This document shows positions 47,301-53,155 of a stretch of 64,000 nt of DNA, piece by piece. The notes beneath the pieces are model-generated. The model was not told the DNA's origin. It ran no database searches and was given only the letters and a program-made list of their open reading frames with translations. The stretch's first letter is position 1. Each line of letters begins with the position of its first letter. This DNA comes from Stentor roeselii (lineage: Eukaryota; Ciliophora; Heterotrichea; Heterotrichida; Stentoridae), in NCBI GenBank assembly GCA_006503475.1, contig RSEH01000060.1:62001-126000 (forward strand), in the 5' to 3' direction. A program made the position numbers and the translations under genes.

Positions 47301-49243
47301 TGGAAGAGATCTGGAGTGAAAGCACAAATCGAGTACCTGTATTGTTCTTGTTGTCTGCTGGAGCTGATCCCACTTCTGCTATTGAAGAACAGGCAAAGAG
47401 GAAGAAAAAAACTAAGATTGGAAGGGTTAGCATGGGAGAAGGGCAGGAAGTTTATGCGAAAGAGGAAATGAAAGCAGCTTTTGCTAATGGAGGATGGGTC
47501 ATTCTTTATAATTGTCATCTTGGGCTTGAGTTTATGGCACAGATGGAAACTTTACTGGGAAGGGATGTGGAAATTGATCCTGACTTTAGACTTTGGCTTA
47601 CTTGTGAACCGAGAGAAAGCTTCCCGATCGGTCTTCTCCAAATGGCAATAAAAGTAACAAACGAGCCTCCAAAAGGTCTAAAAGCCGGAATGGCTCGAAC
47701 CTTTTCCACAATAATCGACAACGATTTCCTAGAAAAGCACGACATGGCAAAGTGGCGTTATTTAGTTTTCATTCTATGTTTCCTTCACTCAGTAGTGATC
47801 GAGAGGCGTAAATTCGGTGCCTTAGGTTGGTGCATTCCATACGAGTTCAACAACTCAGACTTAGAAGCTTCATTAACCTTTATCGACCGTCACATTTACC
47901 AAGCAGAGACAGTGAACCAAGAGCCGAACCCCGAGATTATAAAATACATGGTTTGCGACGTGCAATACGGTGGAAGAATCACAGACGAAAAGGACTTCGA
48001 ACTGATGCAAGCCTTCGGAAGTGTCTGGCTCGAAAACAACATGATGAAAGAAGGTGTAAACCTGATCCAGGCCCAGAACGACAAAGACAAAGACAACGCG
48101 GACTACAAGGTTATTGACAGCACTGATGTCCAGAGATACAGAGACTATATCCACAACTTGCCGAACTTCGAAAAACCAAGTCTTTTCTACCTCAACAACA
48201 ACGCCGAGGTACAATTCAGGAGAAGGGAAGGAAATGACTTGCTTAACACCATTCAGATGACTCAACCAAAAGACTCTGATACTGGAACTGGAAAAACAAG
48301 AGACGATGTCGTTTTTGAATACGTTGTTGATACACTTCAGAAACTTCCTCCTGATTATATCGAAGGCGACGTCAGAGACATGATTAAAAAATTACCAGGT
48401 CCTCCTAAACTTGCTGATAAAGGTTTCAATGTCCCTCTGAACATTTTCTTATTCCAAGAAATCATGAGACTTCAAAACATCTTAGGAATCGTCAGGAAGA
48501 CCTTGGAAGACTTGAAACTTGTAAGGGCCGGAGCTATTATTTTAACACCTGAACTTCAGGACGCTGCTGACGCGATTTATGACTCAAGGGTGCCGAAGCA
48601 GTGGCTTTACGATGCTAACGGTTCTGAGATATCTTGGCTTGAGTTTACTTTAGGAAATTGGATTACTGGTTTGTATGACAGAAACACGCAGTTGTCAGGG
48701 TGGCTGAAGGAAAGACCAGTCAACTACAACCTTGGCTTCTTTTTCAATCCTCAGGGCTTTTTGACGGCTTCAAAGCAGGAAATCACGAGAGTCAATCAGG
48801 CAAACCCTGTCAACCCTGGAGAAGTCTGGTCTTTGGATGACGTCGAGGAAAATACCATGGTCAGGGATAAACCTGAGAAAGGAGTTGGAAATGATAGAGG
48901 GGTCATTATTAAAGGACTTTATTTGGATGGAGCAAAACTTAGCAATGCCAAAGGAAATAATAACAGTGGCATGGAGTTTAGACTCGAGGATTTAACACCC
49001 AAGGATACTGTTTATGAAATTCCTTGCATTTTTGTTGGAGCCAAACTTAGGGATAAAAATGTCAAGGCTGATGCGGACTTCTCGAATTATGTTTGCCCGG
49101 TTTATAAGTATAGGCAGAGGACTGATAAGTACTTCATTTTCAATGTCAAACTTAAGGCGGGAGATGGAGCTAGCAGTGGATCTGGATCGGCTTCTAGTTG
49201 GAAATTGAAAGGAGTTGCTGTGCTTTGCCAGAAACCAGTTTAA
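35390..49243 (+). CDS. Axonemal outer-arm dynein heavy chain, gamma/DNAH5-8 type
   Basis: 4617 aa from MAGQMNPR (an alternative ATG lies 15 bp upstream); human DNAH5 is 4624. The N-terminal tail carries 'GPHTELEFWRARNQRL' and 'ALNEAKDNVKYLTTLEKFIEPLY...VKMIHTIARYYNT', the pattern of Chlamydomonas gamma chain and DNAH5/8 rather than beta/DNAH9. Motor: AAA1 GPAGTGKT at about 1872 followed by 'NCSDQHRYKDMAKIFKGL', AAA2 GPTASGKS at about 2157, AAA3 GAPGTAKT at about 2500, AAA4 GVGGSGKQ at about 2875. The stalk coiled coils and microtubule-binding domain lie near 3110-3420, then AAA5-6 and the C-terminal domain ending 'CPVYKYRQRTDKY...'. It powers the ciliary stroke and is anchored in the outer arm by its tail. 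No intron is needed over 13.9 kb. Codon third-base usage changes in blocks along the gene. Confidence 0.95.
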   Translation: MAGQMNPRLLWMIQCMADTFGKEEYKIEDWARRRENYQAISNFLKGLGSPKILIYRQSSEATPGQEDYLDPSDDIGLFIHSGEVSKIRSKGIFFYRTVTEGKAVNTQASNDLEVMYGEIGANPISSLDTIISSVYVPLVNSMDDPEWGECDKEQRSELVTGLNKFASELSEAIKSMSGEIKLRSPDRDYEIENTPEKIREASENQDFVNHYAFLLQNWIDTINNFIDENPKGRVDVLEPGPHTELEFWRARNQRLTSINEQTRTKEVKTVLAVLHMANKSSIEHNAKSDTTTLITNWKNVDIKITEALNEAKDNVKYLTTLEKFIEPLYTGTPQSIIDSLPALMNSVKMIHTIARYYNTVEKMTQLFTKITNQMITTCKKTILQGKSVDKLWQRDPDELIETMQSCIKLKDAYQTQYESTKEKLQAMPKGKQFDFSKNQIFGKFDLFCRRMTKLIELFTIVRQFRSLAKHKLEDMDGLLNKFNEAIEEFKGERHDLLDYSNNYFDRRYVKFNVNVSGLEEELQNYINKCFEKNVSIDKSLRLLKKFETILKRGNLQAELNNKYNIIFSNYGNEMTQIKNEYNSCKANPPLQRNMPTVAGNIKWARHLFHRIKDPMDKFPEGIKKTRDKDHKAHITLYNRIGQTLTLFEFMYLRAWCGEIEKSKTGLHALLLWPNEEKKLHVNLDDEIFQLIREAKCLDRMGVEIPESARIVLLQEEKIKHYYNELDYLLKEYERVLGKIRPITKPLLAPHLEDLEYKLRPGIVTLTWTSMNIDGYLHHVHSGLQKLEQLIISINDIIENRIENNLKAISKVILVEMPENGKTYTQDEFVDLQHNSANTQTAFLKSKNIEVERAVDDLLQTIKTYPLDQHVEQINPEEVHKLKKYYNWTMYQALLHCTKNSLNAMKERVCGKRIRGTSVTSQQSPFFEVTVHLETWSEGVQVKISPSIEDVQEHINRAAIAVLKCSKSVINWFQQDKPDDEEKESFYDMIAQDKEIVKVILLLTGSIHGTKNTVTQYLENFKKYNWLWEKKAEKSLIEFTKKDPGLDEFEEELKKFSLIEQNIDKIEEVFQIGAMALRTQTIKEGLKEYVHNWKAVFAKDLHKRAKARLDAIFDYINLTHSKLNKKAGGIENLHEVMLNMKEVRQKEGEIELEIKPIMDMYNILDMHLATGMEKDEQDHRHILKSKWKSLVEKANQRQNELQETQNIYKKELIVSVRSLIVSVADFRKDYDKSGPMVVGISPKDAQERLRSFKEKYGIQERTRNTNFAGEVLFNLPHQKYVDLDQIKKELELLDMLYNLYDKVNQDVAKWKEMAWSDAVEKMNEMTDQVDNFAAQCKKLPKQLKEWEAYKELKTQIDQFSEVLPILKDLSKPSIKQRHWDEISNLAKLEGKDRFSITTDEVFYLSKLIEINLLNWKEDVEEIIESADKQLKIEDQLNDIKAKWDNEIFDFDTYRNREYFCRLGSKVTEIQEGLDDAQAALTTMNAMKHVTPFKAEVMTYLNNFSEVSEIIDSWQKVQIMWQSLEPVFMGGDISRNMPTEARLFQNTDKMWVKIMEKAVETQKVIPCCQNEMLKQLLPSLKEKLETCQKSLDNYLESKRNKFARFFFVSDSVLLSILSQGSEPTSIQPFLENLYDAITKVQFDTKDRKMIIAMMSSIGKSEEKIELTEPVKAEGNIEDWLKKLEEEMRRTIKDILRNASRDCMSNDFKGFIEKYCAQASLTGLQLCWTYHVNECLEKAKDRKVAESKKEKMTQIWEVIRDLCLGELPNDMIRMKITTLVTVHVYQRDILDDLVSGLGKDASTKGNAQNNFEWLKRTRQYWRNDTLNISITDQDFEYQYEYLGTKERLCITPLTDRCYVTLAQALGMNYGGSPAGPAGTGKTETVKDMGRTIGEFVVVTNCSDQHRYKDMAKIFKGLCQSGLWGCFDEFNRIKLEVLSVVAMQVAAITKAKKMKEKTCQFPGEVLQVSLIPTTAYFITMNPGYAGRQELPENMKVLFRGVAMMVPNRRVIIRVKLAAQGYDSYDPLSKKFTILYALCEEQLSKQRHYDFGLRNINSVLRSAGNIKREAPKGTEEEMLLMRTLRDMNLSKLVADDEPLFLQLLNDIFPNKGKVQKVQYATIEKGLNKAIAEEELIQEDKWMLKIIQVYETSLVRHGFMLVGPTASGKSTIIKILVKILSENVVQHKVQKINPKAVTSEELYGRKIELTDEWIPGVFSKLWQKFNNRNNKYNTWILCDGPVDTLWIESLNSVLDDSKILTLANNDRISMTDNVKLVFEVENLKNASPATVSRCGIVFLSEPDLGWTPLVDSWIKRRVSSQKAPVTGRSEEAAATRKMFDKYLNDKGTNIMVHIVKVLKFVLVMHFNYALQILNLLTLLTAMLNEFSDGDLNAVEFEKLFLYCIAWSIGGLIDQNNRRAFHEYLASLGGPMPPAGEGETIYEYGFDSSTKNWVKWQPPQWTGKATGSFASLLIPTLDSTRAEFLISKIFTIKINDEFNNKQVLIVGAPGTAKTSTILMYTQYKLPDNTIMKKLNFSSATQPKMFQDIIDDSLEKGVGRNFYPPGKKTMLVFIDDVSMPFVNTWGDQVTLEIVRQLIEERGYYFLEKDKIGDFKKIENLIFIAAMGHPTGGRNDIPNRLKRQFFTFNMILPSKESIDNIYLVIINMIFQKSFTDAVAKTASMLTRSTLELWDKVQIRFKPTPSQFHYLFNMRELSRVFQGIVECVKTREGKEVVKYAKNVGTLKPEVFLVGLWKHECERVFEDKLTTKENKEEFKNFLRDVTESVFGSEFEDQLTEGLLFCDFQRKDKLNEEGEVEEEAPKVYEAIKSIPVIKKRIEKFLENYNADSKGKTMNLVLFDDAIRHLLRISRVIQMDRGNMLLVGVGGSGKQSLTRLAAYIGKHICYQITLTKTYNQRALFEDLLQLYKWSGHEGKKTTFILTDSEIKQEYFLEFFNSFLSTGEVAGLIQKEEKDIILADMRDLYAKEKPNVEPDNLALNNFFIERVRNNLHLVLSFSPVGDKFRERFRKFPAIFNGCTINWFLPWPKEALISVSKSFIESFSVHCTPEVKESLTSHMGRVHNLVNDVCSLYYNKMRRHVYVTPKSYLSFISSYKTVYKSKVTELEDQEKRVALGLKKLKGAEEDVKEMQIKLETEKQKINEAEQKTEIMLKKLKVEKSKAEKQSEDVSARKTQCEKQAETIRTDQQEADRDLQAALPYLQSALDAVDKITGPDINEIKTAKKPADIIKLIFDGVLILFGLQINGTNFRTHGMRKLTFEFLNDSFDDYGKPMINDPKFLAKLIQFSREEKDKINDETCELLSPYLELEHFTSQNAKAASNAAEGLCIWVRAMVDYHEASKIVKPKMDFLTKQNQKLEAAMAELAGAEAELKAAQDILTKLEQDFTEENNKKKVLEENMNKLKRKTDQANKLIVGLTDEKARWTEDSKNFADLKRRLIGDVAVSTAFMSYCGAFNSEFRNMLMKDYFIQDLTSSAIPVTLSLDLTSFLVEKTTVSEWNLQGLPKDDLSTQNGIMVTRASRFPLMIDPQGQAHRWILAKEKENLKITGMSGKFMEHVRFCLENGMSILIENIENEVDPELDPVLEKQTIQKGRNKVVMVSGQSTEWTDSFKLFMTSRLGNPHFSPELAAKTTIIDFTVTIGGLEQQLLGRVLSKEQRSLEESLQQLLEEITANAKSLEQYNKNLLERLSKTEGNLIDDTELIEVLNSTKAKAKEVQQKLFEAKEKQEDIGEKREIYRPVATRGSLLYFGIVEMSLVNWMYNTSLTQFLQKFDESIELAEKAATPQERVKNITMKLTYIVYRYINRGLFEKDKLTFLLMICLKILLIGGKITQIDADLLLKSGRGLDKNSIPPPKLDLDVEVWKNVIALSKHYYGKEHLCIFGDLPSDMDEKKNEWKTWLESTAPEKLNVPKYQEAINSEREIGKFIHFTLVRGLKEDRTIVCAIDFIENLLGKDFVSPVTDSMEEIWSESTNRVPVLFLLSAGADPTSAIEEQAKRKKKTKIGRVSMGEGQEVYAKEEMKAAFANGGWVILYNCHLGLEFMAQMETLLGRDVEIDPDFRLWLTCEPRESFPIGLLQMAIKVTNEPPKGLKAGMARTFSTIIDNDFLEKHDMAKWRYLVFILCFLHSVVIERRKFGALGWCIPYEFNNSDLEASLTFIDRHIYQAETVNQEPNPEIIKYMVCDVQYGGRITDEKDFELMQAFGSVWLENNMMKEGVNLIQAQNDKDKDNADYKVIDSTDVQRYRDYIHNLPNFEKPSLFYLNNNAEVQFRRREGNDLLNTIQMTQPKDSDTGTGKTRDDVVFEYVVDTLQKLPPDYIEGDVRDMIKKLPGPPKLADKGFNVPLNIFLFQEIMRLQNILGIVRKTLEDLKLVRAGAIILTPELQDAADAIYDSRVPKQWLYDANGSEISWLEFTLGNWITGLYDRNTQLSGWLKERPVNYNLGFFFNPQGFLTASKQEITRVNQANPVNPGEVWSLDDVEENTMVRDKPEKGVGNDRGVIIKGLYLDGAKLSNAKGNNNSGMEFRLEDLTPKDTVYEIPCIFVGAKLRDKNVKADADFSNYVCPVYKYRQRTDKYFIFNVKLKAGDGASSGSGSASSWKLKGVAVLCQKPV

Positions 49244-49572
49244 TCGATAATAGATTATTAAAAGTCTTGATATTTACAATTAAGTTTATATTCTGATCTT
49301 ATTTTCTTCTATATTTTAGAATTTCATTTTAGACTTTATTTTCTGATAGTAATAAATTAGCTAAATTTTCATTCATGATTAATAAAGGACATCTGGAAAT
49401 ATCCTCATCTTTAATATGACAAACTTATCTTATATATTCAAATCATTTAACTGCAATAGAATCATAAAATAATTAATCCTAAGGACATCTGAAAATATCC
49501 TCATCTTTAATATAACAAACTTATCTTATATTCAAATCATTTAACTGCAATAGAATCATAAAATAATTAATC
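49244..49572. other. Convergent 3' region holding a tandem duplication
   Basis: Between the dynein stop and the phosphatase stop. The first 140 bp are AT-rich with nothing recognisable; the rest is the duplication at 49385-49574. Confidence 0.5.
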
Positions 49573-49574
49573 CT
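49385..49574. repeat. Tandem direct duplication of about 95 bp
   Basis: Copy 1 is 49385-49480 (96 bp) and copy 2 is 49481-49574 (94 bp). They differ by two substitutions (CTGG/CTGA and TATGAC/TATAAC) and one 2-bp deletion within TATATATT. Copy 2 ends inside the stop codon of the phosphatase gene (minus, CTA at 49573-49575), so the unit is that gene's 3' flank copied once. Confidence 0.95.
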
Positions 49575-50565
49575 AAGAACTTCTCAAAACTTGATCCCTT
49601 ACTTTCATAAACCACTTCATATCATCATATATACTTCCACTTTCTACCCCACCAACAACTTCATTAAAGCAAGAAAGGTCAACAATTCTATAACTCATCA
49701 TTTTAAGTACCTCAGGACAATAAATCATCAAAAACTCTTTATCCAAAAAGCATTTCTCCCCAGCCAAATAAACAGTAGCATCACACTGACAACTAAAAAT
49801 GAATTCCCTTAAAACTTCACTAAAATACCATATCGACTTAACAGGTTCTTCTCCACCAGACTGAAAATTTCTGATCGAAGCCCATTTCGGTTTTTCCACA
49901 ACATTCAAAAAAACCTCTCCTCCCACAACAATCTTCGAAAAATCATCAGGAGTAGCTGAAAACTGAACTTTTGCTAAAAAATCATCAAAAAAAACCTTGA
50001 CCCAAAACAAAACAACTCTTTTTTTTCCAGTCACGAAATCACTTTGTTTGAGTTGAAGTGTTTCATAAAAAGGTGTAAAAACTTGTTCTCCTTGAGAGAA
50101 AAGAAAAAAATTTTCTGATACTTCCAGTCGATGTCGACCGATTCTGTCTAAGACCTGAGGACGAATGGTTAAAATAGAGTCCATTGTGCATTCCGCTGAT
50201 TTTCCACAGAGACGAAGGAGGTTATAAAGAAAGAAACCTGTTCTATGAATCCCTGCAGCACAATGAATTAAAAGATTATGTCCTTCTTGCAGCAGTTCTT
50301 TCGCCTTTACTAGTTGAGAAAGTACTGAAGTTCTAACCGAGTCATTTTTGTATATTTCCCAGTTCACTGCTTTTATCGGACACCAAATCCAAGTGATTTC
50401 AAGTTCTTGGCATTTGGACTGGATTTCTTCCACACTTTCAGTCTCCCATTGTAAGGTGATGACAGTGTCGATGAAGCCTTGAATCGATTTCAAGAACTTC
50501 CGACTTGGTCTCGGGCCAGCCATGATTCCTCCTTGAAGCAAAGAGTGAAACTCGTAGTCAATCAT
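49573..50565 (-). CDS. Dual-specificity-type protein phosphatase
   Basis: 330 aa from the ATG at 50565 (MIDYEF); a later Met (MAGPRPSR, 50523) is also plausible. The N-terminal half is a cysteine-based phosphatase domain with 'NLLIHCAAGIHRTGFFLYNLLR', i.e. HCxxGxxR(T/S) with catalytic Cys and Arg at about residues 103 and 109. An acidic 'WIWCPIKAVNW' lies upstream where the general-acid loop usually is. The C-terminal 180 residues (beta-rich) are not recognised. It resembles small DSPs. The substrate (protein, RNA 5' end or phosphoinositide) is not determined. It starts 32 bp after the TMEM222-like gene on the same strand. Confidence 0.8.
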   Translation of the reverse strand: MIDYEFHSLLQGGIMAGPRPSRKFLKSIQGFIDTVITLQWETESVEEIQSKCQELEITWIWCPIKAVNWEIYKNDSVRTSVLSQLVKAKELLQEGHNLLIHCAAGIHRTGFFLYNLLRLCGKSAECTMDSILTIRPQVLDRIGRHRLEVSENFFLFSQGEQVFTPFYETLQLKQSDFVTGKKRVVLFWVKVFFDDFLAKVQFSATPDDFSKIVVGGEVFLNVVEKPKWASIRNFQSGGEEPVKSIWYFSEVLREFIFSCQCDATVYLAGEKCFLDKEFLMIYCPEVLKMMSYRIVDLSCFNEVVGGVESGSIYDDMKWFMKVRDQVLRSS

Positions 50566-50597
50566 GGAATATAAACATTTCAAACCTCTTAAACTAA

Positions 50598-51110
50598 TTA
50601 TTTCGAGGGTGTTAAAAACGATATCAAAAATATCGCCATGATTATCAAACCGAACCAAATGTAAGTCTTGATAAACCCGCTGAAACTAGTGTATTTTCCC
50701 TTACAAACCAGCAAAAAAGCAATGTTTACCATGTTCCAACCTCCTTTTTGGTAACCGGCTTGGTTCAGCACGTATGCGCAGTGACTGTGGCAGTTGTTGC
50801 AGAAAAGGTTGTGGTCTTGAGTCCGGTACATCTCGTCACCTGATTCAATGTGCGAGTTCCAACTTGTCTTGTTTTGAACTTCGAGTCGCACGTATTTTGT
50901 CGGGTTGCCGAAAGCCATGTCGTCTACTGTCACACAGCAGGAACCTGAAAAGTCATGAATTATGCCTTCAGATGTACAGATACCTGTGTGACCGATGAAG
51001 GGAAAAAGAGCTGTGATTAGAGGAAGTGGCGTCCATACTAAGCAATAAGGGTATCTGTTGGTTTTCACGTCGATTTCACCATCGTCTTCTTGTTCCATAT
51101 AGGGTCTCAT
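50598..51110 (-). CDS. TMEM222/RTE1 (DUF778) family membrane protein
   Basis: 170 aa. The family signatures run throughout: 'NRYPYCLVWTPLPLITALFPFIGHTGICTSEGIIHDF' (RfPycivWtpip.lswf.PfiGHmGI), 'DDMAFGNPTKYVRL', 'HNLFCNNCHSHCAYVLN' (hn.CcdNCHsHva..Ln) and 'GGWNMVNIAFLLVCKGKYTSFSGFIKTYIWF', ending in a C-terminal hydrophobic anchor. Members include vertebrate TMEM222 and plant RTE1, which acts at the Golgi/ER and activates the ETR1 ethylene receptor, possibly by haem or cytochrome b5-linked redox. The family is conserved but its biochemistry outside plants is unsettled. Confidence 0.9.
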   Translation of the reverse strand: MRPYMEQEDDGEIDVKTNRYPYCLVWTPLPLITALFPFIGHTGICTSEGIIHDFSGSCCVTVDDMAFGNPTKYVRLEVQNKTSWNSHIESGDEMYRTQDHNLFCNNCHSHCAYVLNQAGYQKGGWNMVNIAFLLVCKGKYTSFSGFIKTYIWFGLIIMAIFLISFLTPSK

Positions 51111-51333
51111 TATCAGAAAATTTTAAGGGTTGATTGGAATTAAGGAGATTTTTATGGAAATTTATATTTTATGTTATTTTTGGATTTAAAGGATTTGAAG
51201 GACTGGGAATAGTAAAATGAAGGTTTTCATAAATTTCATTTCAAGATAAGTTTTTAAATTTTTTTTAATGGGTTGAGAATATTTAAAGAAATTGTAATAA
51301 TTGTTTGGTTAGATAAATGGTAGTTAAAATGAT

Positions 51334-53022
51334 TTAGTTCTTTTTTTCAGCTAGCAAGTCTTTAAACAGGTCATCTGCAAACTCACTTAAAATAATCAGA
51401 TACTCTGAAGCCCTCTGACTGACTTCGCAGTCTTCACTAAACGAAAAGTGGTTCAACAAAAACACACAAGTTTTCCTGGTTTGTGGTATTTTTAATCCAA
51501 CTTTAAAAGCCATATTCACAAGATATAAGATCTGAGCAATATTGAAATTCTCTTCTACCATTTTTTCAATCATTTTTTCTAGTTCTGAAGGTTCTATACT
51601 TTCGGGGTACTCTCCAATTGCCCAGAAGGCAAGGCATGGTAAAGAGTTGTGTCGGAAGCCTGAGTTGATACCATAAAAGAGTTTCTTAGTCGCATATTCT
51701 TGAATATCTTTCGTGTTTCTAATCAAATTTATGCAAGTAAAAATCATTTGCTCTGGTACAGAACTGGCTAATATGCATACTCTGATGACTGTATCCAAGT
51801 GCCACATCGGTTGAATCACTTTCAAACTCAAGGAGTCAGTGATTTTCTCTACAATCATCAAATGAAGAGAAGAATCAACACTCATCAAACAGTTTAAATA
51901 AGATTTCAACATATTTTGCACATTATCTTCATTAATAAGTTTAGAGCTAAGCGAAAGTGCCAAGTTTCTCAGCTCTACGTTGGGGTCTGCAAGACAAGCT
52001 TCGATATCAATTGAAACTTTCAGTCTTTGTGTGTCCCAGTCAGCGATTTTATTACAAACTTTTAAACCTGAGTACTTCAAGTTGCTGTTGGGGCTGTTTA
52101 TGAATGATTGAAGCACATTGTTCCCGAATCTTATCAAAAAATTGTTCTTGGATTTTATTAAGAGATGAGCTATTTCGTATTTTATTGGACTTTTAGTTGA
52201 AGCTGAGATGTTTTTGCTAATTTCTATTAATTGGGATTCAGTATCACTTGAAAGTTCTGATGCAAAGTAAGACATGAACTTTAGGTTATAAGCCAAAGTC
52301 ATAGAATCTCCACTCCCTTCCACCTGTTTATTATGAACAAGTCGATTAACCGATGAACAAACAAGAGGAACATAAAGTTTAAGTTGTTGTCTAAATCCAT
52401 AATTTCCCTTCAAAACTTCAATGAATAGCACAACGACACTTCTAAACAAAGTGCTAGTGCTTTCCATCAGCGCCTCATTAATATTGCTCAAGACATCTCC
52501 AGTAGTTTCAGGACAAAGTCTTACCATCGAGATCGAAGCGGCAACAGCTCGATACCTAACCAGATTATTCTTATGAAAAAACAAAGAAACAACAGAAGGT
52601 TGAATAGTGATCAAAATCGTTGCATCAGATATATTCGCTGCAGTAATCAAAGCCAAAGAAACAATATTCAAGTCTTCAGAACTCAAGTCCTTCTGCAGTT
52701 GACTCGTGCAGAGCATCAACAAATCCGGGCTTTTGGTGCATAAACAACTGATGCCCAGGTAACCGACTCTCTTGCTTTTGAAGTCCGCTGAACTGATCAA
52801 CTTGATGCATTCAAAATAAGCGAAACTTGAGTCATGGCCTAGCATGTCGATAAGAATCAGTTTGGAAACAATGAGAATCTTTTCTGTTTGTTTTGTCTTT
52901 GAATTTGAAATCGACCCTCGGATCTTTGCTTTTTCGTTTTCAATGATTTTTCTTTCTTCAGCTGCAGTCTTGCTTCGACGGATATCAAGGATCAGTCTTC
53001 TGAGTTCCTGGGACTTTTTCAT
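51334..53022 (-). CDS. Clathrin adaptor large subunit (gamma/epsilon-adaptin-like), trunk only
   Basis: 562 aa from MKKSQELRRL; an in-frame TTG lies just upstream. The N-terminus 'LRRLILDIRRSKTAAEERKIIENEKAKIR' is the gamma/epsilon-adaptin opening ('LRdLIr.IRa.kTaaeERavI.KEcA.IR'). Armadillo-like helices follow: 'SKLILIDMLGHDSSFAYFECIKLISSADFKSKRVGYLG', 'DLNIVSLALITAANIS', 'RYRAVAASISMVRL', and 'LAFWAIGEYPE'. It ends about where the trunk of AP-1 gamma does and lacks the hinge and ear (appendage) that recruit accessory proteins, which make up the last ~250 residues in the family. AP-1 and AP-4 form coats at the trans-Golgi network. Whether the ear is encoded elsewhere is unknown. Confidence 0.85.
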   Translation of the reverse strand: MKKSQELRRLILDIRRSKTAAEERKIIENEKAKIRGSISNSKTKQTEKILIVSKLILIDMLGHDSSFAYFECIKLISSADFKSKRVGYLGISCLCTKSPDLLMLCTSQLQKDLSSEDLNIVSLALITAANISDATILITIQPSVVSLFFHKNNLVRYRAVAASISMVRLCPETTGDVLSNINEALMESTSTLFRSVVVLFIEVLKGNYGFRQQLKLYVPLVCSSVNRLVHNKQVEGSGDSMTLAYNLKFMSYFASELSSDTESQLIEISKNISASTKSPIKYEIAHLLIKSKNNFLIRFGNNVLQSFINSPNSNLKYSGLKVCNKIADWDTQRLKVSIDIEACLADPNVELRNLALSLSSKLINEDNVQNMLKSYLNCLMSVDSSLHLMIVEKITDSLSLKVIQPMWHLDTVIRVCILASSVPEQMIFTCINLIRNTKDIQEYATKKLFYGINSGFRHNSLPCLAFWAIGEYPESIEPSELEKMIEKMVEENFNIAQILYLVNMAFKVGLKIPQTRKTCVFLLNHFSFSEDCEVSQRASEYLIILSEFADDLFKDLLAEKKN

Positions 53023-53155
53023 TGTCTTAAGCAAATATGAAATAAACGTGGTTTAGATAAAATCAGTGAATTTATAAAATTTATCTCTGGTATTTTTTAT
53101 GATAAAGAATAATCAAACTGATTAACTCGAATCATTAACTCTAATCGTTATCTAC

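Noticed and set aside
49089-49120. 16-nt GTATAAGTATAGGCAG as an intron in dynein
   Set aside because: It would shift the frame and remove the conserved C-terminal 'CPVYK' context.
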